From the NCBI RefSeq assembly GCF_024649945.1, contig NZ_JANKMS010000004.1, positions 124,001 to 188,000 on the forward strand: a DNA stretch of 64,000 bases. Reading direction: 5' to 3'. The position numbers and the translations under genes are program-made. The stretch is from Flavobacterium panacis (GTDB lineage Bacteria > Bacteroidota > Bacteroidia > Flavobacteriales > Flavobacteriaceae). Shown here piece by piece: positions 1 to 8,697 of the stretch (positions are counted from its first letter, which is position 1; each line of letters begins with the position of its first letter). The notes below the pieces were generated by a model that saw only the letters and a program-made list of their open reading frames with translations, did no database searches and had not been told where the DNA came from.

Positions 1-2475
1 ATCAACATGTGAAGCTGTAATTTCTGTTACTGTAACGGTACTTTTTGTAACTGTAACAGGTTTTATGTCATAACAATTAGAAGCATTTGTTCCCTTTATA
101 TAATAAGTACCTGGAATTGCGGCGCTAAAATTGGTCAATGGAGTAGTCGCAGTTGCATCAGTCCAATAGGTATAAGTTAATCCAGTAGTGCTTCCAGCAG
201 TAATAGTTGCCGCAGTTAAGTCTAACGAAGTTGCAGGCGCACAAATTGGAAGCGGATTAGTAATGACAACTGTTGGTTTTGCATTTACATTAACAACAAT
301 TTCTTTTTTAGGACCAATACAAGCATTTGTTTTTCCTTCTGCTACGTAAAAGGTAAATTGACCAGCTGTTGTAGTTAAAGGTGTTATAGATTGTTGTGCT
401 GTAGAAGTTGTTGTTTGGTAATAGTATAATGTATATTCCGGTTTACTTGCAACAGCTGTTAAAGGAACTGCATTATCACCAATGCAATAATTTACAGGAC
501 CTGCCACTGTTGGCATTGTTGTAATGCTTTCGATGGTAATTGTAAATTGAAAGTAACAACCGCTGCTGGCTCCTCCTGGAGGAATAGCATAATACGTTTT
601 TGTTCCAACTGTCGCAGGGAATGGATTGTTTATAGTATATTGAGTTGTAGTACCAGCCACTACAGGATAAGCATTGTAGAATGTTGATCCAGTAGGAAAT
701 GATCCTATTACGTCGGTAACCGGAATGGATGTCGTTGAAGTATTACAAAAAGTAAATGCAATGATTGGCGGTGTTGCCTGGCAATTCGCATTTGTATAAT
801 CTGTTGAATTGATACTCGTCTGAAGTGGAGCAGCTATAGAAGTTCCTGTACAGCTTCCAGAGTTGGTATAACCTAAAATTAGAGATTTGTCGGCTACTGT
901 TACTCCAGAATTTGCACCTTTTCCGCTTAATACACCATTTACCTGAATATTATTATTACAGTTTGAATTTTTAAGTAAAGCACAATTTTCTGTAGCTTTT
1001 AATTTGAATGTCAATTCAGCTAAAACAGTATCTGGATTAGAAGGCAGTGGTAATGTGCCAATATCCCAAACAATTGATCCATTTGCTCCAATGGTTGGTT
1101 CATAAGTTAATGAGTTTGGAGTAGGGGCAGGAGAGAAATTAACTGTTTTTGCTAAACTATTGCCAACAAAGGTCGCATTGTAAGGAATTGGAATTACAAT
1201 TTTACTGTTTTGTATCGCTTCGGAACCTTTGTTTTTTATTTGTACTTTATAGCCAAGTTCTTGACCTGGTAATACTGTGTACGGACCTGCTCCGACATTG
1301 TTTCCGTTTATGGTTGTAGCAGTCAGAATTCCTTCAATCTCCGGAACATAAGCATCAACTGCCATTACAATAGAAAAGATAGCATAAGTATCGACTGTAG
1401 AGCCATATTTAAAAGTGGTTGAAGTCTGATTATTTCCAATAAGGTCTTTTGCGCTATTTGGCAGATTGAACATAGTAATATCTATACCTGAATTATTCAT
1501 TAAATTCGGATTTCTATTATTTCCTCCAGTATTTATGGTAGAATTAAAGAAATTAGTTGCAGTATTCAATGAATGACTCAAGCTTTGGTAAGTGTTTGTA
1601 TTTAATTTTTGAATTTGAAAATAATCGCCATCATAATACAAATCACCTTCGCCAGCCATAATCCCTAGTTTGATACCAACAGGTCCAGATGTCACAGAAT
1701 TAAATCCAGAAACAGGAATAGTATAATTTGCAGTTGTGTTATTGGTTACAAAGGCATGACCATCAAAAACAGTTATGTCTCTGTTTTTCATGTTTGAGTT
1801 TTCATAGATAACAACCAATCCCCATCCTGCATACTTTCCTATCGTACCTCCATCGGCTCCTTCAGTTGCAGCTATGTTGGCTGCAAAATATTCTCCAACT
1901 CCGTTTGTTCTTACATAATCGGTGACTTCAGCATAAGCGCTGAACATATTGTTGTCTGCATTGGTTGGGAAATAAATATCACTAGCTGTAAATTCAGTGT
2001 AATTGGAACTTACAGGACCTTTGAATAAAATTTTTCTTTTATCTAAAGTTTTCGTTACACCATTTTTTCTTACAGTAAAAGAATCTGGACTATTAGCAGC
2101 ATCAGAAACTCTTCCAGTCCAATACAAACCTGCGTAAACAATGCTGTAACAGTTCGTTAATTTTGCACCGCTGTCATTCAGTAAATCCAAAGTCGCTCCA
2201 GAAGAGTTATGAGTTTGATTATTATTGTCTCTGTCAACATAAACCATCGGATTAGTTCCGTTAGGTTCTGTATCGCTGTAATGTTGTAATGTCAAATTGC
2301 TATTTCCAATCATCGTAAAATCTCCTTTGATTTTATAGATTGTTCTGGCAGGAGAAAATAAAGATGTTCTTTCTTTAAACGGTTTTATTACTTGTGCATT
2401 TCCTTCATTAGTTCCAATAAACAGGATTAAAAAGAAACAAAAAACCGCAAAACATTGAGAGTAGATTTTTTTCAT
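1..2475 (-). CDS. Large secreted adhesin-like protein with DUF11-like and Ig-like repeats, C-terminus outside window
   Basis: The reading frame is open from an ATG at 2475 to the window edge: 825 codons with no stop, so the C-terminus is missing. It starts with a signal peptide (MKKIYSQCFAVFCFLF, ending NAQ). Residues about 35-390 form a region with many Asn and Thr found in secreted flavobacterial proteins. Residues about 400-510 look like a DUF11-type domain (GYKVQIKNKG, then VWDIGTLP). From about residue 645 there are Ig-like repeats, each opening with a short Cys motif (NYCIGDN, PICAPAT) and closing with a GTYYIKGTN-like strand. This layout is usual in long cell-surface proteins exported by type IX secretion, which normally end in a T9SS sorting domain; that end is not visible here. 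It starts 16 nt after a small exported protein and is probably cotranscribed with it. Its ligand cannot be told from sequence. Confidence 0.8.
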   Translation of the reverse strand, partial: MKKIYSQCFAVFCFFLILFIGTNEGNAQVIKPFKERTSLFSPARTIYKIKGDFTMIGNSNLTLQHYSDTEPNGTNPMVYVDRDNNNQTHNSSGATLDLLNDSGAKLTNCYSIVYAGLYWTGRVSDAANSPDSFTVRKNGVTKTLDKRKILFKGPVSSNYTEFTASDIYFPTNADNNMFSAYAEVTDYVRTNGVGEYFAANIAATEGADGGTIGKYAGWGLVVIYENSNMKNRDITVFDGHAFVTNNTTANYTIPVSGFNSVTSGPVGIKLGIMAGEGDLYYDGDYFQIQKLNTNTYQSLSHSLNTATNFFNSTINTGGNNRNPNLMNNSGIDITMFNLPNSAKDLIGNNQTSTTFKYGSTVDTYAIFSIVMAVDAYVPEIEGILTATTINGNNVGAGPYTVLPGQELGYKVQIKNKGSEAIQNSKIVIPIPYNATFVGNSLAKTVNFSPAPTPNSLTYEPTIGANGSIVWDIGTLPLPSNPDTVLAELTFKLKATENCALLKNSNCNNNIQVNGVLSGKGANSGVTVADKSLILGYTNSGSCTGTSIAAPLQTSINSTDYTNANCQATPPIIAFTFCNTSTTSIPVTDVIGSFPTGSTFYNAYPVVAGTTTQYTINNPFPATVGTKTYYAIPPGGASSGCYFQFTITIESITTMPTVAGPVNYCIGDNAVPLTAVASKPEYTLYYYQTTTSTAQQSITPLTTTAGQFTFYVAEGKTNACIGPKKEIVVNVNAKPTVVITNPLPICAPATSLDLTAATITAGSTTGLTYTYWTDATATTPLTNFSAAIPGTYYIKGTNASNCYDIKPVTVTKSTVTVTEITASHVD

Positions 2476-2491
2476 AGTAATAGTTTTTTAA

Positions 2492-3043
2492 TTATCCGCC
2501 TATAGAAATTTTATAAAGAAGAATGTATTTTGAAGTATTATTTTTAATCAGATTATTGATTAAGGTTGGATTTGTTTCAACTTCTGAAATGATGAAAATG
2601 TATTTTAATTTTTCAAAACCTGAAAAAGAATTCAGATCAATAGCAGTGTTTAAATCTGCTGCTTTTTCAATTTTTATAGTTGCAATTTCAATATCACCCT
2701 TCAAAGAGACCGTGGTGTTTAGGCTGTTAAGTGAAGTGTTATTTGTGAATAAAGCAGTCGGCTGATCGCCATAGACTTTTAATTCACCAGAAGAAGCATA
2801 AACTGCAGATTGCAAACCATACAGTAAATGTTTGAGATTACTAAGCTTAGAATCCTGTCCAGAATTTTCTAAGTTTGTTAAGTACGAATCCACATTTTCA
2901 ATTTGACCAAATGAAAAATTTGTCATTAAAAAAAACAGCAAGAAGAAAATGTTCTTTTGGAAGATGTTCTTTTTGAAAGAAAAAATAAACTTACAATTAT
3001 TAACAAATTTTACTGCTTTTTCAAGAGTAGATTTAGTTCTCAT
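2492..3043 (-). CDS. Small exported hypothetical protein, partner of the downstream adhesin
   Basis: This 183-residue protein has a basic N-terminal stretch of about 30 residues, then a hydrophobic segment (IFFLLFFLMTNFSFG) ending FGQ, a likely signal-peptide cleavage site. The mature part of about 135 residues contains SSGELKVYGDQ and a short C-terminal tail (ILLYKISIGG). I recognise no catalytic motif. The gene lies immediately upstream of the large adhesin-like gene on the same strand with a 16-nt gap, so an operon is likely. A TAACTTTG box lies 46 nt upstream. The N-terminal extension before the hydrophobic core is unusually long, but there is no better downstream start. It may be an accessory or surface partner of the adhesin; that is inference from position only. 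Confidence 0.65.
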   Translation of the reverse strand: MRTKSTLEKAVKFVNNCKFIFSFKKNIFQKNIFFLLFFLMTNFSFGQIENVDSYLTNLENSGQDSKLSNLKHLLYGLQSAVYASSGELKVYGDQPTALFTNNTSLNSLNTTVSLKGDIEIATIKIEKAADLNTAIDLNSFSGFEKLKYIFIISEVETNPTLINNLIKNNTSKYILLYKISIGG

Positions 3044-3543
3044 AACTTAAAGATTTTGTTTTAATGTATTTAAAGTATTTTAACAGAATCAAAGTTATAT
3101 AGACCGTTTATTTTTGATTTTTTTTGTCCGTAACTAACCTAAAAACTCGTTGAAAGGTTCTTTTTTAACAAAAAATAGCGTTAAAAAGCATTTTTTTTAA
3201 CCTAAAAAAACGAATTTTTTAAAGTGATTTTTTTGCTTTTTTGATGAAAATCCTTTCATTTAAAATATTGTAAATGCTTAAAAATCAATTATTTGGTTAA
3301 AATATTGCAAATTTGGGTAATATCGATTAAATACTGATTTCTTAGACAAAGAACATAAAAACCAAAAAAGAGCGAATTGTATTTTATATAAATGTTAACC
3401 TTTTTGAAAGAAAACATTCTTGTTAAAATTTTGATTTAATGTTAACGGAATTAAAAAATAGAAAAGGTTTAAAATATCTTTTGTACATTAGAAGTTAAAT
3501 AAAAATATCGGCCTGCTTACCAGGTTTTTTAAATTTACTGTCT
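3044..3543. other. 500-base AT-rich intergenic region between divergent operons
   Basis: This is a divergent spacer between the adhesin operon (minus) and the polyphosphate operon (plus). It consists mostly of A and T runs. The only clear signal I see is the minus-strand -7 box at 3090-3097. A TATCTTTTG sequence ending at 3483 is one base too long to match TAnnTTTG, so I do not call it. No open reading frame of credible composition and no RNA signature was seen. Confidence 0.5.
3090..3097 (-). promoter_or_regulatory. Bacteroidota-type -7 box for the adhesin operon
   Basis: The minus strand reads TAACTTTG, an exact match to TAnnTTTG, 46 nt upstream of the ATG at 3043. No TTG is found at the expected -33 spacing, so this is a one-element call. 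Confidence 0.45.
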
Positions 3544-4032
3544 ATGAAAAATCTTATTTTAATACGTCATGCAAAATCAAGTTGGGAAGCACCTTTAAAA
3601 GATTTCGATCGTCCTCTAATGAAAAGAGGAATCTTAGATGCGCATGATGTTTCATTAAAGATCTCAGAATATCTTCCTAAAACATTTATAATTTGGAGCA
3701 GTACCGCTGCCAGAGCCACAGAAACTGCTTTGATTTTTGCACAAAATCTCTCTTATCCCTTGGAAAGTATTGTTTTTAGAGACGATTTGTACACTTTTGA
3801 TGAAAGACAACTTGAAAAAGTTATCAAATCGTGTGATAATAGTTTAGAAAGCGTTATTCTTTTTGGACATAACGAGGCTATTACAAATTTTGTTAATAAA
3901 TTTGGAGATGTTTTTATAGATAATGTTCCAACTTCTGGCTTTGTATCCTTACAATTTGAGGCCGATAGCTGGAATACAATAGATAAAGGTAAAACACATA
4001 AAACTATTTTCCCCAAAGATTTAAAATCATAA
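3544..4032 (+). CDS. sixA: SixA-like phosphohistidine phosphatase, histidine phosphatase superfamily
   Basis: The 162-residue protein opens with LILIRHAKSSW; His9 is the predicted nucleophile that takes the phosphate. Arg57 (STAARATET) and His109 (ILFGHNEAI) complete the usual phosphate pocket of the branch-2 histidine phosphatase fold. The length matches E. coli SixA (about 160 residues). It is the first gene of an operon with polyphosphate kinase (2-nt gap) and exopolyphosphatase. SixA removes phosphate from phosphohistidine in E. coli. Here its neighbour Ppk1 works through a phosphohistidine intermediate, so a role in polyphosphate metabolism is attractive but not shown. Other small-phosphate-ester substrates are possible. 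Confidence 0.85.
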   Translation: MKNLILIRHAKSSWEAPLKDFDRPLMKRGILDAHDVSLKISEYLPKTFIIWSSTAARATETALIFAQNLSYPLESIVFRDDLYTFDERQLEKVIKSCDNSLESVILFGHNEAITNFVNKFGDVFIDNVPTSGFVSLQFEADSWNTIDKGKTHKTIFPKDLKS

Positions 4033-4034
4033 CA

Positions 4035-6113
4035 GTGTACGAACAGAAATATATCGATAGAGAAAAAAGCTGGTTAGCGTTTAATGCAAGAGTTCTTCAG
4101 GAAGCCGGAGATAATACGGTTCCACTTTTAGACAGATTGCGTTTTGTTGGAATTTTTTCAAACAATTTAGATGAATTTTTTAGAGTTCGGTATGCGGCCA
4201 TTCGTAGATTAAGCCTTTCGGGTATTTCTGGAGAAAAATATTTGGGAGGTATTTCTGCTCATCAGTTAATTAAAGATATTACCGAAATTGTGATTCAGCA
4301 ACAGTCTGAAAGTTTACGTATTCTCGGAAATATTGAAGCTGAACTTGAAGCAGAAAATATTTTTATTATTAATGAAAGTCAGATTACGCCAAAACAAGAA
4401 TGCTTTCTAAAAGACTTTTATAATCAAAAATTAAGTCCAGAATTGGTGACGATCATTTTGAATGATTTAGCTGTTTTCCCAGTTTTAAAAGATACTTTAG
4501 GATATCTGGCAGTTCGTTTAGAATTAAATAATGACGAAGTTCGTTACGCTTTAATCGAAATCCCAAAAAACATCAACAGATTTGTTGTTCTTCCTTCTGA
4601 AGATGAAAAACAATATGTGATTCTGATTGATGATGTGATTCGTTTTAAGCTAAAAAACATCTTTAATATATTCGATTATAAAAGCGTTTCGGCTCATATG
4701 ATCAAAATTACGAGAGATGCCCAGTTGGATATTGATAGTGATTTGAGTAAAAGTATGCTCGAAAAAATTGCTTCATCTGTAAAAGACCGTCGAATAGGAG
4801 AACCAGTTCGTTTTATTTATGATAGTCAAATCGAAGACGATACACTACATTTCTTTTTAGATAAAATGAGAATTGTAGAAACAGATAGTATCATTCCAGG
4901 CGGAAGATATCATAATCGTCGTGATTATATGAGTTTCCCAAATTTAGGACGTTATGATTTATTGTATAAACCGAATGAGCCTCTTCCAGTTCCAGGTTTG
5001 AGTTTGGACGGAAGTATTCTAGAAAAAATAAGTAAAAAAGATTATCTGGTTCATGCGCCATATCAGTCATTTTCGTATTTGACTAAGTTTTTGCGAGAAG
5101 CGGCTTTAGATCCAAAAGTAACCAGTATAAAGATAACCTTATACCGTTTGGCAAAGAATTCGCAGATTATCAGTTCGCTGATTAACGCGGCCAAAAACGG
5201 AAAAAGAGTTGTAGTGCAGATTGAACTTCAGGCGCGTTTTGACGAAGCTTCGAACATTTCTTATGCAGAGCAAATGCAGACTGAAGGAATCGAGTTGATT
5301 TTCGGAATAAAAGGTCTAAAAGTGCACAGTAAAATATGTGTGATTGAAAGAACTGAAGAAGGTAAAAATCGTCGTTACGGATTTATTTCAACAGGAAATT
5401 TCAACGAATCGACAGCTAAAATTTATACAGATGTAACACTTTTTACTTGTCATCAGGGAATTTTAAAAGATACATCAAAAGTATTCGAGTTTTTCGATAT
5501 TAATTACAGAGTTCACCGATACAAACATTTAATTGTATCACCACATTATACCCGAACGAAGTTCATAAAACTAATTGATCGTGAAATTCTTCATGCTTTG
5601 GCTGGTAGAAAAACACATATCAAATTAAAAATGAATAGTTTATCCGATTTTAAAATGATCGATAAATTGTACGAAGCAAGTAATGCGGGAGTTAAAATCC
5701 AATTACAGGTAAGAGGAATTTGTTCTTTGATTCCGGGAATACCGGGAATGAGTGAGAATATCGAGGCTATTAGTATTGTTGATAATTATCTAGAACATTC
5801 AAGAGTTTATATTTTTGGAAATGCAGGTCTTACAGAAGTTTATATTTCATCGGCCGATTTTATGACTAGAAACTTAGACGGAAGAGTTGAGGTAACGTGT
5901 CCAATTTATGATCTTGAAATTAAAAAAGAACTAATCGATAATTTCAACATTGCCTGGAAAGGAAACGTAAAAGTGAGATATCACTCTTATAAATTAGATA
6001 ATAAATATAAGCCAAAGAATCATCATGCCCCATTTAGAGCACAATTTGAGACCTATAAATATTATCAGAATAAAATCGTCCAACTGGATGAGGTTCCTCA
6101 AAAAGTAAATTAA
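4035..6113 (+). CDS. ppk1: Polyphosphate kinase 1
   Basis: This 692-residue protein reversibly transfers the gamma phosphate of ATP to inorganic polyphosphate. The N-terminal domain begins DREKSWLAFNARVLQEA, followed by the head domain and two phospholipase-D-like C-terminal domains. His431 in LKVHSKICV matches the autophosphorylated histidine of E. coli PPK1, and STGNFNESTAKIYTD follows. His588 in EHSRVYIFGN matches the second conserved histidine. The length is normal for the family. The start codon is GTG at 4035, two bases after the stop of the SixA-like gene, which implies translational coupling. The ppx gene follows after 27 nt, so synthesis and breakdown of polyphosphate are encoded together. 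Confidence 0.97.
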   Translation: MYEQKYIDREKSWLAFNARVLQEAGDNTVPLLDRLRFVGIFSNNLDEFFRVRYAAIRRLSLSGISGEKYLGGISAHQLIKDITEIVIQQQSESLRILGNIEAELEAENIFIINESQITPKQECFLKDFYNQKLSPELVTIILNDLAVFPVLKDTLGYLAVRLELNNDEVRYALIEIPKNINRFVVLPSEDEKQYVILIDDVIRFKLKNIFNIFDYKSVSAHMIKITRDAQLDIDSDLSKSMLEKIASSVKDRRIGEPVRFIYDSQIEDDTLHFFLDKMRIVETDSIIPGGRYHNRRDYMSFPNLGRYDLLYKPNEPLPVPGLSLDGSILEKISKKDYLVHAPYQSFSYLTKFLREAALDPKVTSIKITLYRLAKNSQIISSLINAAKNGKRVVVQIELQARFDEASNISYAEQMQTEGIELIFGIKGLKVHSKICVIERTEEGKNRRYGFISTGNFNESTAKIYTDVTLFTCHQGILKDTSKVFEFFDINYRVHRYKHLIVSPHYTRTKFIKLIDREILHALAGRKTHIKLKMNSLSDFKMIDKLYEASNAGVKIQLQVRGICSLIPGIPGMSENIEAISIVDNYLEHSRVYIFGNAGLTEVYISSADFMTRNLDGRVEVTCPIYDLEIKKELIDNFNIAWKGNVKVRYHSYKLDNKYKPKNHHAPFRAQFETYKYYQNKIVQLDEVPQKVN

Positions 6114-6140
6114 TAATTAAAATCAATTACAAGTCATATA

Positions 6141-7037
6141 GTGAGCATGATTAATATTAGAAAGTTCGCAGCAATAGATATTGGATCAAATGCCATGAGG
6201 CTTTTGATTGCTAACGTTGTAGAGCAAGAAGGTAAAGAACCACAGTTTAACAAAAGTTCCCTTGTTCGTGTGCCTATTCGTTTAGGACAAGATGCCTTTA
6301 CGGTTGGAGAAATTTCACAAGAAAATATAGATCGAATGGTTGATGCAATGAAAGCATTCAATCTTTTGATGAAAGTACATAAAGTAGAGCGTTATATGGC
6401 ATTTGCAACTTCTGCAATGCGCGAAGCCTATAATGCAAAAGAAGTTGTGGCTTTAATTAAGAAAAAAGCCGACATTAAAATTGAAATTATAGATGGTAAA
6501 AAAGAAGCAGCTATTATTGCTTCTACAGATTTACATCATTTAATTAAATCAGATGAAACTTATTTGTTTGTCGATGTAGGAGGTGGAAGCACCGAATTTA
6601 CCTTGTTTTCTTCTGGAAAAATGGTTACTTCAAGATCTTTCAAAGCAGGAACTGTCCGTTTGTTGAATAATATGGTTCATGATGTAGTTTGGGATGAAAT
6701 CGAAAAATGGATTAAAACCAATACTGCAGATTACGAAGAGGTAACATTAATTGGATCTGGAGGAAACATCAATAAGTTGTTTAAAATGTCTGGAAAACAA
6801 CAGGAAAAACCATTATCGTACATTTATATCAATTCCCAATATGCATTCTTAAATTCGTTGACTTACGAACAAAGAATTGCTGAATTGGGTTTGAACTCAG
6901 ATCGTGCCGACGTAATTATCCATGCAACAAGAATTTATCTAAATGCAATGAAATGGAGTGGAGCACGCCAAATTTACGTTCCTAAAATCGGACTTTCAGA
7001 TGGTATTGTAAAAGCAATGTATTACGGTAAGATTTAA
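6141..7037 (+). CDS. ppx: Exopolyphosphatase, Ppx/GppA family, short form
   Basis: The protein belongs to the ASKHA (actin/Hsp70-like) phosphatases that remove terminal phosphate from polyphosphate or hydrolyse pppGpp. Phosphate-1 motif AAIDIGSNAMRLL is at residues 10-22 and the phosphate-2 motif DVGGGSTEF at 145-153; the Glu near 122 (DGKKEAAII) corresponds to the catalytic base. At 298 residues it contains only the two-domain catalytic core and lacks the C-terminal HD-like domain of E. coli Ppx. The GTG at 6141 gives MSMINIRKF; the ATG at 6147 is an equally good start and would shorten it by two residues. It follows ppk1 by 27 nt in the same operon. Confidence 0.92.
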   Translation: MSMINIRKFAAIDIGSNAMRLLIANVVEQEGKEPQFNKSSLVRVPIRLGQDAFTVGEISQENIDRMVDAMKAFNLLMKVHKVERYMAFATSAMREAYNAKEVVALIKKKADIKIEIIDGKKEAAIIASTDLHHLIKSDETYLFVDVGGGSTEFTLFSSGKMVTSRSFKAGTVRLLNNMVHDVVWDEIEKWIKTNTADYEEVTLIGSGGNINKLFKMSGKQQEKPLSYIYINSQYAFLNSLTYEQRIAELGLNSDRADVIIHATRIYLNAMKWSGARQIYVPKIGLSDGIVKAMYYGKI

Positions 7038-7043
7038 TTTTTA

Positions 7044-7113
7044 GCCACGAATTTCACGAATTATTTATCTTAATTTAAAGAGAAAATTAGTGGAGATTCG
7101 TGAAATTCGTGGC
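7044..7113. repeat. Intergenic inverted repeat with 18-bp perfect arms
   Basis: GCCACGAATTTCACGAAT at 7044-7061 is the exact reverse complement of ATTCGTGAAATTCGTGGC at 7096-7113, with a 34-nt loop. The right-arm word occurs again, unchanged, at 8664-8681. The arms could form a hairpin at the 3' end of the ppx transcript. The repeat also keeps the upstream frame of the next gene open, which produces a false early start. Confidence 0.85.
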
Positions 7114-7128
7114 CAAAAAACAATAACT

Positions 7129-7689
7129 ATGAAATCAATTTTTCAGTCTATTCAAGATTTTTCTGCTGATGAATTAGATCTTTTAGATGATTTAATAACT
7201 TTTCGTACACTGAAAAAAGGAGAACTTTTATTGGCTGAAAATCAGGTTTGCAATGAAGTTGTATTTATAAAAAAAGGAATTTTACGCTCCTTTTTTGTCA
7301 ATCATAAAGGGGATGAAATTACAAATTGTTTTGCTTTTGAAAATGAGTTTATGGCATCTTTTGCCAGTTTTATAACAGAAGAAAAGGCAGAAGAAAATAT
7401 TCAGGCTTTAACTGAAACAGAATTACAGATTCTGGATCGTAAAGCTTTGGAGAAATTGTATAAATCAGGATTCAATTGGCAGGAAACCGGCCGAAAATTA
7501 ACCGAAATAGAATTCGTAAATCTTCATAAAAGAATGGTTTCTTTTCAGAAATTATCTGGGGCTCAACGCTACGAAGAGCTTTATAAAAACCACCAAAAAT
7601 ATTTGCAGTTAATTCCGTTGCAGTATTTAGCTTCTTATTTAGGAATTACACCAAGACACTTAAGTCGAATTAGAAAGGCAATTGTCTAA
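7129..7689 (+). CDS. Crp/Fnr-family transcriptional regulator
   Basis: The protein of 186 residues has an N-terminal cyclic-nucleotide-binding-like beta-roll (LKKGELLLAENQVCNEVVFIKKGILRS in the DNA-predicted frame, given here in two parts: LKKGELLLAEN and VVFIKKGILRS). Its C-terminal helix-turn-helix is recognisable from YLASYLGITPRHLSRIRK, as in the flavobacterial Crp/Fnr group. There are no clustered N-terminal cysteines for an iron-sulphur centre, so it is not Fnr-like in oxygen sensing. I chose the ATG at 7129; the frame is open back to a GTG at 7090 but those codons lie inside the intergenic inverted repeat. The next gene downstream, a quinone-reductase-like flavoprotein, may be its target; such pairs are common, but no operator was identified. 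Confidence 0.85.
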   Translation: MKSIFQSIQDFSADELDLLDDLITFRTLKKGELLLAENQVCNEVVFIKKGILRSFFVNHKGDEITNCFAFENEFMASFASFITEEKAEENIQALTETELQILDRKALEKLYKSGFNWQETGRKLTEIEFVNLHKRMVSFQKLSGAQRYEELYKNHQKYLQLIPLQYLASYLGITPRHLSRIRKAIV

Positions 7690-8003
7690 AATTTTTGTTC
7701 CCCCCGCTCGTTTCTAGATTTAGCAGATTTTATTTTAAATAATTCACAAATAAACTCTTGTGATTTCTCGATTCACCAAGTTGTGTAAACTTAAATCTGC
7801 ATAATCTGCAAAATCTGCGAGAGACATTTTACATTCAGGTTGCAATAAACTATATGTTCAAATCTAGATTTGTTTTATATCCTTTTTTATCAAAATAAAT
7901 TCTATGTTTCTATGTGTTTAAAGTTTTAGAATAAAAATTCTTTAATCTATTGCAAAAACAACCTTTTAGGACATTTGTCTAGTAAAAGAAAATGTACGAA
8001 TAG
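7690..8003. other. Intergenic region with repeat words, no gene
   Basis: This spacer between the Crp/Fnr gene and the quinone-reductase gene contains the AATCTGC repeat element (7716-7823) and AT-rich sequence. No credible reading frame is seen. Confidence 0.5.
7716..7823. repeat. AATCTGC-word repeat element
   Basis: TAGCAGATTTTA near 7721 is opposed by three direct copies of AATCTGC at about 7794, 7803 and 7812. The copies are in inverted orientation to the first arm, giving an imperfect stem of the kind dispersed in flavobacterial intergenic DNA. Confidence 0.55.
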
Positions 8004-8011
8004 TATTTTTG
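8004..8011 (+). promoter_or_regulatory. -7 box for the quinone-reductase-like gene
   Basis: TATTTTTG matches TAnnTTTG exactly and lies 13 nt before the ATG at 8025. The nearest upstream TTG (7975) is 26 nt away, slightly far for a -33 element. Confidence 0.45.
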
Positions 8012-8024
8012 AAAAAACATTGAT

Positions 8025-8603
8025 ATGAAAAAAATACTGATTATAAACGGACATCCCAACGCTGAAAGTTTCAATTTCGGAATTGCAGAATCTTATAAAA
8101 ACGGTGCTCTCGCTTCTGGAAATCAAGTCGAAACAATTATAATTGCCGATTTGAAATTCAATCCAAATCTTCAATTCGGTTATCAAAAACGAACAGAATT
8201 AGAACCAGACTTGCTTGAGTCTTGGGAAAAAATTAAAAGAGCAGATCATTTAGTTTGGATTCATCCTGTTTGGTGGGGCGGGCTTCCAGCTATTACAAAA
8301 GGCTTTATTGATCGTTTGTTTTTACCAGGAATGGCATTTCAATACAGGGACAATTCAGTTTGGTGGGATAAATTGCTCAAAGGAAAAACAGCACATATTA
8401 TCACAACTTTAGATCAGCCAGGCTGGTATTATAGATTGCTTTTTGGAAGACCAAGTGTAAATCAATTGAAAAAATCGACGTTAGAATTCTGTGGGATAAA
8501 ACCAGTAAAAGTCAGTTATATCGGAATTATAAAAGGTTCAACTGAAGAGCAAAGAAAAAAATGGCTCGAAAAAGTATATGATTTTGGTTTCAGAAATAGA
8601 TAA
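8025..8603 (+). CDS. NAD(P)H-dependent quinone reductase-like flavoprotein
   Basis: The protein has 192 residues and the flavodoxin-like fold of the NQO1/MdaB/KefF group: MKKILIINGHPNAESFN at the N-terminus binds FMN or FAD phosphate, and HPVWWGGLPA (80-89) with KGFIDRLFLPG (92-102) forms the isoalloxazine-contacting segment. The enzymes reduce quinones or related electrophiles with two electrons from NAD(P)H in the cytoplasm. The length is typical. The Crp/Fnr regulator gene directly upstream is a plausible controller. The exact substrate cannot be read from sequence. A nearby KefC-type potassium exporter was not seen, so KefF is less likely. Confidence 0.88.
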   Translation: MKKILIINGHPNAESFNFGIAESYKNGALASGNQVETIIIADLKFNPNLQFGYQKRTELEPDLLESWEKIKRADHLVWIHPVWWGGLPAITKGFIDRLFLPGMAFQYRDNSVWWDKLLKGKTAHIITTLDQPGWYYRLLFGRPSVNQLKKSTLEFCGIKPVKVSYIGIIKGSTEEQRKKWLEKVYDFGFRNR

Positions 8604-8610
8604 AAAATAA

Positions 8611-8682
8611 CCAAGAATTTACACTAATTGTTTGATTTAGTGTAGAAAAAGAAATTCGTGTTAATTCGTGAAATTCGTGGCT
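8611..8682. repeat. Composite intergenic inverted repeat sharing the ATTCGTGAAATTCGTGGC word
   Basis: TACACTAA at 8620-8627 pairs with TTAGTGTA at 8637-8644, and ATTCGTGAAATTCGTGGC occupies 8664-8681, identical to 7096-7113. It lies between the convergent ends of the quinone-reductase gene and dnaX. Confidence 0.75.
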
Positions 8683-8697
8683 ACAAGAAGAAAAAAA

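Noticed and set aside
3753..4016. Minus-strand frame inside the SixA-like gene
   Set aside because: Shadow of a clearly conserved coding region on the other strand.
7090..7128. Longer Crp/Fnr frame starting at GTG 7090
   Set aside because: These codons lie inside the 18-bp inverted repeat; the ATG at 7129 aligns with the usual start of the family.
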